In this document: piece by piece, positions 32,579-44,010 of the stretch
How positions within the stretch are numbered: the stretch's first letter is position 1
How the letters are laid out: the number at the start of each line of letters is the position of its first letter
Source: Xestospongia bergquistia
Lineage: Eukaryota; Porifera; Demospongiae; Haplosclerida; Petrosiidae
DNA: 64,000 bases
Direction: 5' to 3'
Assembly (NCBI GenBank): GCA_963965975.1
Contig: OZ014422.1
Location: 3,619,155 to 3,683,154, forward strand
Notes under the pieces: model-generated
Told to the model about the DNA's origin: nothing
What the model saw: only the letters and a program-made list of their open reading frames with translations
The model's database searches: none
Translations under genes and position numbers: made by a program

Positions 32579-33850
32579 TGAGATAGAGACTCCAAGATAT
32601 CAGATGGAATCTAAGAGAATAAAGACTGTGTGGGTGAGAGAGAGAGACTGCGAGAGAGGAAACATTAAGAGAGAAAGTGACTACAGACAAAAAAAACTCC
32701 ATGAGTGAGAGAGAGAGAGACTGTGAAAAGGAGAGACTTTGAGACAGAGAAACTCTAAGAGAGAGAGAGAGACTCTAAATAATGAGGGAGAGAGAGAGAA
32801 CAATAATGAGAAACTATGAGAGAGAGAGAAGTTTGTAGGGAGGCAGAAGAGAGAGAAAGAAAGGGATATAATCTCTGAGTGTGAGTTCATCAGCTGTTTC
32901 AGTTTCACTCTCTTACACTGGATTGTTTTGCAAGTTCTTGAATTGTTTTCTTTCTTGATAATAACTACAATAACAACTACTAATACACAACTAATAGACT
33001 AGCTCAATCATTATTATCATATGATGTAATTTATTACATAAATTAATAATACATTGTTATATGCCATAAATGTGGGCATTAATTAGAATAAGAGGTGGAA
33101 AAGATAATAGAGTTTGCACATAATCGTTTAAAAGAAGAGATACAGAGAAAAGGAATGAGAAACACACGAAAAGTGAGACAAGGACTGAGAGAGAGAGTGG
33201 GAAAGAGAGACTGTGAGAGAGAGAGAGAGAAAGAGACAAACACACTCTTATAGAGAGATATAGTGACAGAGAAAGAAGAGAGAGAGACTTTGAGGATAAG
33301 AGAAAGAGTAAGAGGTACTGCTTGAGAGAGTCAGAGACTCTGAGTGCATGTTAGTGAGAGAGAGGGTCTGACTGAGAGAAAAGATCCTGAGAGAGAGAAA
33401 GAGAGACTGCTAGAAAGAGTGACTGTAAGAGAGATACTCAGATAGAGACTCCTAAAGTAAGGAAGAGAGTGAAAGAGAAAACATTTAAGAGACTTTAAGA
33501 AGGTATGTATGTGTGAGAAAGACTCTGAGAGTGAGACACTATGAAAGAGTGAAAGATATATATCTGTGTGTGTAGAAAGAGAGACTGAAAGACACCAAGA
33601 GAGCATAAATGTGTGGGTGGATGTTAGAAAGAGAGGCACAGATTTAGAGTGAGAAACTATGATAGAGAAGGAGAGAAAGAGAGAGACAGAGACTGACAGA
33701 CTCTAAGAGAGTGTGCATGAGAGAGAGAGAGAAAGACAGAGTCTGTGAGTGAAACACAATGAGAGAGAGAGAAAAGACTCTAAATGAGTGTGAGACAGAG
33801 AGAGATAGAGAAAGATAAATAAAGAGCAATAGATAGAGAGAGAGAGAAAC
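32579..33850. repeat. GA-rich tract with an embedded dispersed-repeat piece
   Basis: GA-rich to 32890, then a copy of the TCATCAGCTG / ACTGGATTGTTTTGCAAGTTC repeat (32888-33095), then GA-rich again to 33850. Only simple-sequence ORFs. Confidence 0.88.
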
Positions 33851-33927
33851 CAATATACTTGAGTAGTCTAACTATTGTCAATATTAAAATAATGTGATAT
33901 ATACAGCTGATCAATGTGCCTCCTGTC

Positions 33928-33932
33928 TTACA
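33928..33932. repeat. hAT target-site duplication, left copy
   Basis: TTACA before CAGGGG, matching TTACA at 36663-36667. The match extends to TTACACAG (8 bp) if the first CAG of the TIR is counted. The unoccupied site GTCTTACACAGTCTTCCTC is seen at 41488. Confidence 0.75.
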
Positions 33933-36662
33933 CAGGGGCGTAGCCAGAGGGGGGTTGAGGGGACTCAAGCACCCCCCTTTTCCCTATTATGCTTGCGCGC
34001 ATAATCTAATTATACGCAAAAAGCAGGTGATGTTCATAGAAGTGAGCATGCATGTGATGACAGCTGCAGGACGTACATACAAGATGTCTCTACTGAAGTA
34101 CTTTAGCAAAGCTCTGCTGTTCAAGAGCAATGTGCTGGTCCATCAAGGTATATACCTAAGACAGCCAATAGTAAAATAAGGCAGTTTCACACCAGGAGTG
34201 AAGAAACGGTGAAAATGGACCTCCCTCTAAACTAGCAAGAGTGTTTGCTGGATATCAAGATAATATCGCCGAGTTTTCTTCCTGTAATGCTACAGATGAG
34301 GTGAAATATCATTTTATAACACACATCTTTGCACTGGATTCACAATACCAGTTTCCTAGGAACAATGATAGTCGAAGCTTTCTATTTTCATGGTTGTCTG
34401 AGTATCCATGGCTCAAGTACAGTCAACACAAAATGGAGGTTACTGCCTACCTTGTGTAATATTTGCTGAAGGCATTGGTCTTAATGCTGATCCTGGCATA
34501 CTAGTGAGCAATTCACTGACCAATTTTAAGAAGGCACTTGAGATATTGGAAAGGCACTGTACAAAATTGTACCACAAAGATGCTCTTGTAAAAATGGATG
34601 GTTTTGTTAGTGTTATGACTGGGAAACAGTCAAGTATTTGTGCCCAGCTAAATGATTGTGCTGCAAAAACAATAGCAATGAATGAATGAAACTTAAATCA
34701 ATTATTGAAACCATAATTCTTTGTGCAAAACAGAATATTCCACTTTGTGGTCAACATGATAGTGGGTGTGATGTGGAGCAGCACCTTAGTGAAGGGCACG
34801 GGAACTTTCGGGCTCTGCTACAATTTCGCATATCAGCTGATGACACAGTGCTAAGTGAGCATCTTGCTAGTTCACCTAGAAATGCTACTCACACCTCTCC
34901 GCAAATTCAAAATGAGGTGATTGATATTCTAGGAGATTATGTAAGAAAACAAATTATTCTAAGAGTAAATAAAGCAAAATTTTTTACTTAAGTTGCTGAT
35001 GAAGTTACGGACATAGAGAGCAACTTAGTCTTGTAGTGAGTTATGTAAATGAAGATGATTCTCAGATTTGTGAGGACTTTATAACTTTCCTGGAATGTGA
35101 GAGTGGAGTTTAAGGACAAGCTACTGCAGACATGATGGTCAGCTTTCTAAAAGCAAATGGGTTAAATCCTGTGAACCTATGTGGTCAAGCTTATGATGGG
35201 GCAGGTAATATGTCAGGGAAAACTAATGGTGCTGCAGCCCTTATTACCTCTCAATATCCACTAGCTCTTTTCGTTCGTTGTGCCTCGCATCGCCTTAACC
35301 TTGCTGTAGTAAAGTCACTGGAGGAAGTTTACATAAGGAACATGATTGGGGTAGTAAACAGGGTATACCTTTTCTTTTCTGCTCATCCCAAATGCCAGAA
35401 AAAACTTGAGGAGACCATTGCTAAATATCAGCCTGACTCATCAATACACAAGCTTAAGGATCTGTGTCAAACCCATTGGATTGAACAAATTGATGTTTTT
35501 AATCGCTTTTGTTTGTTGCATTCTTCACTAGTAGCATGTATGGAAAGTATTGCTTTTGAAGGAGCTAGTAAATGGTCTGCAGATTCTCTTACTGATGCAA
35601 GCACACTACTATTGGCTATTACCACAACTGAATTTCTTAGTGCTCTAGTTATTGTAACAGAAAGCTTGAGGTACCTGCTCGGATTAACACAGAGTCTCCA
35701 GGCTGAATCTAAAGATATTGTTCAGGCCATGTGTGAAGTAAATACTCTGAAAGATACATTGAAAGATTTAAGGGCAAATGTTGATGTCAATCATAGTAAG
35801 TGGTTTTCTGAAGTAAAGCTTATGTGCAAGAAAGTTGGTACTGTGCCATCATTACCCAGACTATGTGGACGCCAGTGCCACAAACCCAACATTCCTGCCC
35901 AGAGCCCATCTGACTACTATTGTTGCACAATCACAATACCACTACTGGATCATCTAATTTCAGAGATTGAGAATCATTTCAGTAAACAACATCTAAAAGT
36001 GTTACAAGGTTTTTACTTGATTCCCGCAGTATTGAAGAATAAGACCATGGAAGAGATTTCTCCTATAATATGTGAGTTAGGAGATATATATCAGACTGAT
36101 CTTCCTTATCCATCAAGTCTTGAGAGTGAATTTCATCGTTGGTACATAAAATGGAAAGAGTACGAAAAAAGTCATGGACCCTCTTCCCTCCCTACAATGC
36201 TATCACACACTGTGCCTCATGCTTCTTCCCTGTTTCCTAATATCGGCATCCTTCTCCTTATTTTATGTACACTACAAGTCACTTCTTGTTCTTCAGAAAG
36301 ATCATTTAGTGGACTTAAAAGAATAAAGACAAACTTAAGGTCTACAATGTCTGATGACAGACTCTCTTCCTTGTCTTTGCTTCATTTACATCGAGATATT
36401 GACATAAATGTCTCTTACATAGTCGATGAGTTTGCAAGGCCTCATCCACGTCGTCTGAAACTTTCAAACATATTTACATTTTAATCAATAAAACTTTGTG
36501 TTTATATTTACGGATTTTGAACAAAATTAATATAAATTGGTAATATGCAGCAACACAATGTTACCATTGCTGAAATGCCCTATAATCCCCTGTTTGTCTG
36601 GGAATTTTTATTCCTCTGCTACATGTGAGCACCCCTTAGCCAAATTTCTAGCTACACCCCTG
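33933..36662 (+). mobile_element. 2.73-kb hAT transposon (ZMYM1-like), inactive
   Basis: TIRs CAGGGGCGTAGCCAG (left) and CAGGGGTGTAGCTAG (right, reverse complement). The element sits in a multicopy host repeat whose unoccupied copies at about 41480-41520 and 49335-49370 fix the ends exactly. It encodes one transposase relic. The 5-8-bp duplication and CAGGGG ends fit hAT. Confidence 0.9.
34084..36484 (+). pseudogene. hAT transposase, ZMYM1/DUF4371 type
   Basis: Starts 'MSLLKYFSKALLFKSNVL' at 34084, then in shifted frames a TTF-type finger region ('FLFSWLSEYPWLKYSQHK', 'GYCLPCVIFAEG'), a DUF4371 region ('NIPLCGQHDSG', 'NFRALLQFRI'), and a long intact 450-codon block from 35132: 'LCGQAYDGAGNMSGKTNG', 'VRCASHRLNLAVV', 'THWIEQIDVF', and the hAT C-terminal dimerisation motif 'SCSSERSFSGLKRIKTNLRS' (about 36285-36344) ending at 36484. 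Frame breaks near 34180, 34440 and 34688 and a stop near 34990 inactivate it. In such proteins the C-terminal block mediates transposase dimers. Confidence 0.88.
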
Positions 36663-36670
36663 TTACACAG
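36663..36670. repeat. hAT target-site duplication, right copy
   Basis: TTACACAG directly after CCCCTG. Confidence 0.75.
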
Positions 36671-37080
36671 CCTTCCTCAATACTATAACATATGATGTAA
36701 TTAGTAAAAGGGTGTGGTCTCAAAACATAGAGGTTGCAGAGGCATAACTAGCAACTAATTAATTATTAATAAGCTCCACCCATTGACTTAAAGTGTAAGA
36801 GCTCTTCAAGATTATTGGTCGTGTTTTTAAACCAATCATAAATTTTGCAGGATTATCGGTAGGGTCTCCCTCACCATACGTATATGTAGCCATACAAACT
36901 ATCATTTAAGAATCTTCTATCTCTTGACCTAGTTTACCAAATCCTCCATTGAGAAGACCAACCCCTATAATTAAGTACAATTAATTGGTATTAATTACTG
37001 GTCCCTTCAGTCCTCAGAGTGGCAAGCTCATTAGCTGTCTCAGTTTGAGATGATCCATAACGGATGATTTTGTCTATAAT
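36671..37080 (-). repeat. Dispersed host repeat with exon-intron-exon signature
   Basis: Minus strand: an exon-like piece 'ETANELATL' (about 37045-37010), a short AT-rich gap ending TTAATTATAG (acceptor), then 'GVGLLNGGFGKLGQEIEDS' (about 36975-36915). The same pair occurs at 51.8-52.0, 53.8-54.0 and 55.2-55.3 kb. See the iPLA2-like locus. Here the donor is mutated. Confidence 0.6.
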
Positions 37081-37109
37081 TAATAATTTCGGGTATAATA
37101 AGTTAAAAG

Positions 37110-37968
37110 AATGAGAGAGTATTTTGTTCTGTCAAGATACTACAAGAAAAAAAGAAGCGAGAGACTCTGAAAAGAAATAGATTGAGAGATACCGAGTGTG
37201 AGAGAGAGACTCCTAATGTGAGGGAGAAGAGACAGAGAGCAAGAAAGACTGAGAGACATGAGTGTGTGAGTGAGAAAAAGAGAGAGAGAAAAGGAATTAA
37301 AGGAACTGGGAGTGTGGGTGTGTGAGAAAGTGGAAAAGATAGAGGTAGCCTCTGACAGTGATGCTCTATGAGATATGGAGAGAGAGAAAAGAGAAAGAAA
37401 CAGGGAGAGACTCTGAATCTTTGTGTGTGTGTGTGTCAGAGAGAGAGAGGGACAGACAGACAAAGAGAAAATAAGAGAGAAAGAAAGAGAAATAGAGACT
37501 GATAAAGAGAGAGGGAGACTCTGAAAGAAAGAGAGAGAGAATAGACTGAGAAAGGAGACACAGAGAGAGACTGACAGACTCTGAGAGTGCGTGTATGTGT
37601 TTGTGTGTAAGAGGCACTCTAACAGTGATAAACTATGAGAGAGAGAGAGAGAGTAAGAGAAAGAAAGAGATATAGACAGAGACAAAGAGACAGAGAAAAA
37701 GAGAGAGGGAAATACTCTGACAGTCTCTGCGGATGGGTGAGAGAAAGGAAGAGAGAGTACAAAGAGGGAAAAAGTGAAAGAGAAAAAGATATACAAAATA
37801 ATAAGGAGAGAGAGACATTTTTAAAATGAGGGAATGAGAGACATAGAGACTCCAAGAGTGATATAGAGAGAGACTCTGACAAGGAAATACTATGAAAGAA
37901 AGAGAGATACTCTGAAAGATAGTGGGAGAGTGAGGGAGAACTTCTGTTGTGAGGGAGGATAGACAGAA

Positions 37969-37999
<31 letters not shown>

Positions 38000-39130
38000 C
38001 TCTATGATTGTTTCTGTGACAGAGAAAGTGAAAGTGAGAGAGAGAAAGAGTGAGAGAACGTGAGTATGAGTGTGCTAGAGAAAGCGTTTATGTGTGATAC
38101 CGTATGAGAGAGAGACACACACATACTAACACATACAGACAGATTGAGACTCTGAGAGTGTGTGTGTGTGTGTGTGTGTATGTGTGTGTGTGTGTGTGAA
38201 GGAGAGAGACACAGACAGATAGAGTATAATAAGAGAGAGATACAGAGACATTGATAAGGAATGTGAGACTCTAAGAGAAAGAGTTCTAAAGTAAGGGAAG
38301 GAGAGACAGATAGACTGAGAGAATCTGTGTTTGTGAGTATGAGAGAGAGAGACTTCTAAAGTGAGAGAGTGAGAGAGAGAAAAAGTGAAAGAATTTGATA
38401 GTGTATCTCTGTGTTTAATAGAGAAAGAAGGGACTCCGAGAGTGATCGACTATGAGATAGAGAGAGAGGGATAGGGACTCAGAGAGTGAGAAAGAGAGAG
38501 AGACTGTGAGGGTGACAGACTATGAGATAGAATCTCTAACAGAGATTCTCTGAGAAAGATATTAAGAGACTATGAAAGTGTGTGTGAGAAAGGAGGGAGT
38601 GAGAGATACTTTGACTGAGAGAAAGAGATTTTGAGAGAGAGAGATAGAGAAACTCTGAGGATGTTTGTGTTTGTATGTGAGAGGATGACATGCATGTAGG
38701 GAAATAGAGAGACTGTGTGAGTGGGAGAACGTAAAAGAGAGACACTCCAAGAGATAGACTGTGAGAGAGAGATTCCTAAAATAAGAGAGACATAGGCACA
38801 GAGAGATAGCCAAGCAGAAACTCTGAGAAAATCTGCGTGTGAGATAGGGAGAAAGAGAAATAGAGAGTGATCAGGAGAGAGATTGTGAGAGTGAGAAAAA
38901 CAGAGAGAGAGTCTGAGAGTGAGAGAGTAAGATAAAGACTGAAAGAGAGACTGAGAGACTTTGTGTGAAAGAGACTCTTGAGTAAAACTCAACAAGAAAA
39001 ACACTCTAAGAGAGATGCAGAGATAAAAGAGAGGGACTGACTATGAGATAAAGAGAGGGAGAGTGAAAAAAGATAAAGAGTGATAGAGATATAGATAGAG
39101 ACAGAGAGAGAGATGAATACAGTCTCTCAG
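37110..39130. repeat. GA-rich tract, copy 2 of the duplicated block
   Basis: Parallels 29200-30593 plus 31322-31978 and, from 38069, is also present inverted at the window's right end. Contains a (GT)n run at 38158-38198. Ser/Leu ORFs on the minus strand are artefacts. Confidence 0.9.
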
Positions 39131-39500
39131 AGCAAGTGCATCAGCTGAGTAGTTTGAGGTCCATAAAAAATAACCTTAATATTTCATTCAAAAAAACAAT
39201 GTAACCAGTGAAACTAACAGATCAAGTCAAAGGTCAACCAAAAATGCTACATCAAAACATATTACACGTTATATCACACCAATGACTCTGGTACATTATA
39301 TTGGAATATGTTTTAGTAAATCACACATAGGAATGGATTGATTTGCAAGTTCTTGAGTTGTTCATTTGTTGTCTTCTTACTAGTAGATTTATTGATAATC
39401 AGTATAATAACTACTACTAATTAACCACTAATAGACTAGTTCAATCATTATTATCACATGATATAATTTGTCATATAAAAAAAGTATTTCATACATCATG
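39131..39500. repeat. Dispersed host-repeat copy
   Basis: Carries GAGGTCCATAAAAAATAACC, ACATATTACACGTTATATCA and the CTTACTAGTAGATTTATTGA words of the family. No gene. Confidence 0.7.
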
Positions 39501-39501
39501 A

Positions 39502-39935
39502 CTATGGGCAATAATTAGAGTAGGAGACAGAAGGATCTTTTTTTTCCATAATTAAATTTTGTTCAAGAAGTTCTTTCGTTACAGCTAACCGAAAGTCTAA
39601 GCGAGTCATTGGTTTCTCAGCAGCTATATTATGTAGTATGCATGCATTCACTAGACTGAGATCTACTAGGTGAAAGAACACTCGCTTCCACCATTTCACT
39701 GTCCTATTTTAGTACTACAATAATCTGTGAATGCTACATAATTGGCTAACCTATGTGAATAGCCATAAGACTGCAACATTTGATCACTTAGATCGACCAC
39801 ACCCATGTATTGATTGTAGTCCTCTATCATCACAGGTTTAGTGATTTCTTCAACACCAGTGTGAGCTCTTCTTGTTCTCCTCTGTTTGACTAACATATCA
39901 TCATTGTTAAATGTGATAGAGAGAGGGAGACACAC
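39502..39935 (-). pseudogene. piggyBac-like transposase C-terminal fragment
   Basis: Two adjoining frames: 'KQRRTRRAHTGVEEITKPVM', 'EDYNQYMGVVDLSDQML' (third catalytic Asp region, GVD-x-x-DQ) and, after a one-base shift/stop near 39700, 'MKWWKRVFFHLVDLSLVNAC' with 'LEQNLIMEKKD'. It belongs to a different piggyBac subfamily (PGBD4-like) from the element at 5.9-7.5 kb. The first two catalytic Asp regions are missing: upstream it dissolves into GA repeats. An inverted twin lies at 62171-62604. Confidence 0.82.
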
Positions 39936-41410
39936 TGACAGAGAGAGAAAGACTGACAGAGAGAGACTATTACAGTGAAGGAAAGAAAGATAGATAGATA
40001 GATGGACTCAGAGTCACTCTGTGTGTCTCTCTCATGCACGCACAGACAGACACACTCTGACACAGATAATCTGAGATAGATAGATAAAGGGAGAGTGAGA
40101 GAAGCCTCAAAGAGAGAGAGAGAAACAGAGAGAGAGAGAGACAGAGAGAGAGAGAGAGAAAGAGATAGAGATAGAGAGACAGACAGATAGACACAGAGAC
40201 AGAGAGACAATATGAGAGACAGAGAGAGAATCTCTGGGTGCAGATTTATCAGCTATCTCAGTTTGAATCTATTGCACTGGATTGATTTGCAAGTTCTTGT
40301 GTTGTTTATTTGTTGTCTTCTTACTGGTAGATTTCTTCATAACAATTAATTAAAAAATGAGGTAGAGGGTGTGGCTTATGGTAGAATAGAAGTTCAATCA
40401 TAATCAGAGACAGAAACAGAGACTCAAGGAGAGAGAGACTCCATGAGTTAGAGAGTGTGAGAGTGAGAGATCATGACAGAGACACTCTGAGAGAGAGTCA
40501 GAGGGAGACAGAGAGAAAGAGAGAGAGACAAAAAGACAGAGAGAAAGAGGGAGAGACACATTAGTGAAACAGAGAGAGGTACCGTGAAAGTAAGATATTC
40601 TAGGAGAGAGAGAGAGACAGAAAGGCTCTCAGAGTGTGCACATAAGAAGGAGACACAAACAAAGAGAAACTGTGAAAATGTGAGAGATACATTGACTGCA
40701 AGTGAGAGACATACTACAAGAGAGCAAGAAAATGACAGATAGAAAAAAAGAGAATCCTAAAGTGAGAGAGGGACTGAGAAACAGAAAGAGTGGGAGAGAG
40801 ACTGTGACAGTGAGAAAAAAAGACAGAGAGACTCTTCTGATAGAGAGAGAGAAATAGTGACAGAGAAAGAAAAAAGAGAGAGAGAAGACTCTGAGGGTTA
40901 GAGAAACTTGAGAGAGACAGAGACTCTTGAGTGTATTTGTGCATGTTAGTGAGAGAGGGGCTCTGACTGAAAGAAAAAGATTCTGAAAGAGAGAGAGAGT
41001 TAGAGTTTGAGAGAAAGAAAGAGAAAGAGAAACTGTTAGAGAGAGGGTGACTAAGTGGCAGAAAGACTCTAAGAGTGAGACACTATGAAAGAGTGAATGA
41101 TATATTTATATATATGTATATATAATATATATATATATTTATAAAGAGAGATTGAAAGACTCCAAAAGTGTAAATATGTGAGTGGGCGTTAGAGAGAGAG
41201 AGAGACACTTAGAGTGAAGTAGCTACGATAGAGAAGGAGATAAAGAGAGACACAGAGACTCTAAGGGAGTGTGTGTGGGTGTGGGACAGACAGACAGTTC
41301 TGTGAGTGAAACAGAATGAGAGAGAGAGAATAGACTCTAAGAGAGTGTTAGACAGAGAGACATAGAGAAAGAGAAATAAAGAGAGATAGATAGAGAGAGA
41401 GAGAGAAAAC
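39936..41410. repeat. GA-rich tract with a dispersed-repeat piece
   Basis: GA-rich to 40240. Dispersed-repeat piece 40241-40400 (TTATCAGCTATCTCAGTTTG, ACTGGATTGATTTGCAAGTT). GA-rich 40400-41410, including a TATATA run at 41100-41150. No gene. Confidence 0.88.
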
Positions 41411-41574
41411 AATACACTTGAGTAATCTAACAATTGTCAATATTAAAATAATGTGACACATACAGCTGATCAATGTGCCTCCTTCTGTCTTACACAGTCT
41501 TCCTCAATACTATAAGATATGATGTAATTAGTAAAAGGGTGCAGTCTCACAACATAGTGGTTGCAAATCTTATG
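41411..41574. repeat. Host repeat copy, unoccupied hAT site
   Basis: GTCTTACACAGTCTTCCTCA at 41488 is the uninserted equivalent of the hAT target at 33928/36663. It is followed by GATGTAATTAGTAAAAGGGT and CACAACATAGTGGTTGCA. Confidence 0.75.
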
Positions 41575-42445
41575 TGTGTGATGGCCTGGCATAAACAAAG
41601 ACTTAGAAGAGCTTCCTAATGAATGTGAGGAGTTCCAGCAAAACCAGAAGGATGACCAAAGAACTCCCTTCATCCGTTCAAACAACCCAACAAACCATGG
41701 CAAAGAGTACACTTAGACTTTGCTGGACCTTTCTTCGGTCAGATGTGTTTAATTGTGGTTGATGTCTTTCTAAATGGTCTGGAGTAACACCAATGTCAAC
41801 CACAACAGCAAAACATACCATACAAGAGCTGAGGTTAATATTCTGGCCTGTCAGAGGATACTGTCACAGACAATGGACCACAATTTGTCTCAAAGGAGTT
41901 TGAAGACGTCACTAGTCAAAATGGTATCAGATATAGCAAGGTAGCAAGCACCCTACCATCCCAGATCAAATGGATTAGCAGAATGATTACGTTCAAAATG
42001 GAAATTAAGAAGATGTCAAGAGGAGGAGGTAACATTAACCAAAAGCTAACAACTTTTTATTAAATTATTGGAAAACATCACAATCAACAGTCAAGGAAGC
42101 ACCAGCTATGTTATTGATGAAGAGGATACCAAGGAGTAGATTACACTTACTGGTTCCAAATTTAAATAGGAAGATCATTGAAAGACAAGAGAAGCAAAAG
42201 AAATGTTTCGACAAAAAGGCCAGGGAAAAAAGTTTTCAGGAACAAGAAGTAGTTTGGTTGAGAGACTACTGAGGGTCTACCAAGTGGGTGCCTGGTATTA
42301 TAGTGAAGAAAACCGGCCCTGTCTCTTATCGTGTAAAAGTTTGAGAAATGGTTTGGAGGAGACATGCAGAACAATAATTACATCCTCAAAATAAGGAAAG
42401 TTACCCAGCACCAGTTAGCAGTGACCCCACTTAGATTGAATTACT
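41575..42445 (+). pseudogene. Ty3/gypsy integrase core and C-terminus, degraded
   Basis: Frames interrupted by stops/indels show the integrase pre-core ('ECEEFQQNQKDDQRTPFI'), the catalytic-core lead (HGKEYT-like, then FAGPFFGQM-like near 41720), the second-Asp neighbourhood near 41865-41880, a post-core helix, and the GPY/F-type C-terminal module ('PGIIVKKTGPVSYRV' about 42290-42335, then 'WRRHAEQ'). It is the 3' portion of an element closely related to the one at 25-27.7 kb, which lacks exactly this part. No 3' LTR was recognised. It is dead. Confidence 0.75.
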
Positions 42446-42781
42446 TCCTGCAGACCCAGACACAGAGAATGACCTACAAATATTGTGCATGGACCCACGA
42501 GGATTTCAAGACCTCCACAACGGTTAATTTTTTACAAACCAGGAGATTCTGTTATATATCGCAATTAATGGTGAAGGAGATGTTATGTTCAACTAATTGC
42601 ACAATCATTACGTCATTGTTTATTCAGTAAATATGCATCTATAATTACAGTACTGTATAAATAGTCTTGACTTTTCTGATTTTTGTAGTATTATTATCAT
42701 CTGAGTATCTTAACAAAAAATATAATATTTGTTAACATACACCACCATGCTGCTAGGGTTGATAACAAAATTTAGTGCTAG
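42446..42781. other. No recognised feature
   Basis: AT-rich. Probably the 3' end of the degraded integrase copy and its vanished LTR. Confidence 0.4.
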
Positions 42782-43966
42782 TCATATACGTTAGCTCTGG
42801 TAATTATTAAATGGAATGGATAGCTTCGTTATCAACTGTACAGTCATTTTCTTTCAAGAAGTTCATCCCCATTATCACCTCTGTGGTAAGGGAATCAACA
42901 AAAATTACTCTCATGTTAAATGTATCTTTTTCCAATTTGACTGGGATGTGGGCATAACCATAGATATGGAGTGGCATTCCCTCTAGTCCAATAAGTCGTG
43001 GGCCAGTCCAAGGTGTCAAGTGACAGTCTGAAGGTTTTGCTGCCTCCCAGACATCTTTTCTAATCAGAGAAAGGCTGCAGAAATTTTGTAAGTTGAAGTT
43101 GAAGTAATTGGAGATATTCTATAGTCTGTTGAGTCTCTTCCTGGCTCGACTCAGCTGCAAGAGTGTCTCTTTTCCCTGTTGGCTCCCAGATAGTTGAACT
43201 GCAAACCCCCAAGCATAATAACCCTTGTTTCCACACTTTCTACAAACTACTTCTGTAGGAAGCACAAAGCGTTTCTGCTCCTGTGTGGGCGGAGCTCGTC
43301 TCACATTATGATCTCTGCTTCAATCACTGGATGATATCTTTTGTTCAAGTTTCTCCACTCTCTCCATCATCTGCTTCATCATAGACATAACGTTATTGGA
43401 AGAGTCTTTTGTAACCGATGCTATGAGATCACTATCTTGTTCTATCTGGGCTACTCTACCCACTTTAAATGACTCCATCTCGAGAGTGGCGGTTACTGCC
43501 TAGTCTAACTTCTTTGGACGCGACTTCTTGACACTAAAAGCCACCTGGGAATTATCTAGTTGACTTAAGAAATAATTCATTGCTAGTAGATCTTTAGCTT
43601 CTTCTTGTAAGTCAGGGAAAGGTTTATTGACCAAGATCGTGAGGTCTTCAACATAATTGGCCCAACCTTCTGTCTTCTGCTTCCTTCAGGTCTGGAACTC
43701 TGTCTGGTACAGTTCTTGTTTGCATTTATGATTGAATCTTACTTCCAAACCCTTCTTAGATTCTTCATAACTAGCTTTCGGTTCTTCTGTGAACTTCTGA
43801 TATGCAGATTGAGCTCTCTTTGGTAGTCAGGCTCTCAGCCAGAAGAGCTTAGCTGCATCATCCCAAGCACTGACTACCGCAATGTTTTAAAAATGAGCAA
43901 TACACTGGTCCCAACTGCCTTCTCCTGTGAAAGGCTCCGGTAGGACTAAAGGTCAAGCTGCCATAA
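42782..43966 (-). pseudogene. Second gypsy lineage: Gag and protease, degraded
   Basis: The minus ATG near 43964 opens a Gag with 'LPEPFTGEGSWDQCIAHF' (capsid N-terminus typical of a Ty3/gypsy clade), 'SAWDDAAKLFWLRA', 'GWANYVEDLTILVNKPFPD', and a decayed zinc knuckle 'CRKCGNKGYYAWGF' (43240-43195) in which the knuckle His and last Cys read Y and F. A retroviral-type protease domain follows (43019-42807: 'LHIYGYAHIPVKLEKDTF', 'TTEVIMGMNFLKEND'). The protease DTG active site is not visible and the copy stops there, without RT. Its primer-binding site differs from the other two elements, so it is a separate lineage. Confidence 0.75.
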
Positions 43967-43989
43967 TTCGACAAGTAGACTAGTTGGAG

Positions 43990-44010
43990 ATCCTAGCCAC
44001 AGCGCCAATG
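43990..44010 (-). promoter_or_regulatory. Primer-binding site and LTR edge of the second gypsy
   Basis: Minus strand GCATTACA (LTR end) followed by TTGGCGCTGTGGCTAGGATC, a TGG-starting primer-binding site. The LTR extends right from 44009; its other end is not resolved. Confidence 0.55.

Larger units (their letters stand above)
38069..40150. repeat. Inverted duplication, arm 1 (partner 61955-64000)
   Basis: About 2.1 kb is repeated in reverse complement at the right end of the window with only scattered substitutions and small indels: GA tract, dispersed repeat, piggyBac C-terminal fragment and second GA tract in mirrored order. The arms lie about 21.8 kb apart, and arm 2 runs off the window. 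Confidence 0.92.

Noticed and set aside
38158-38198. Telomere-like or Z-DNA element in the GT run
   Set aside because: Simple (GT)n microsatellite with no TTAGGG. Z-DNA potential is generic.
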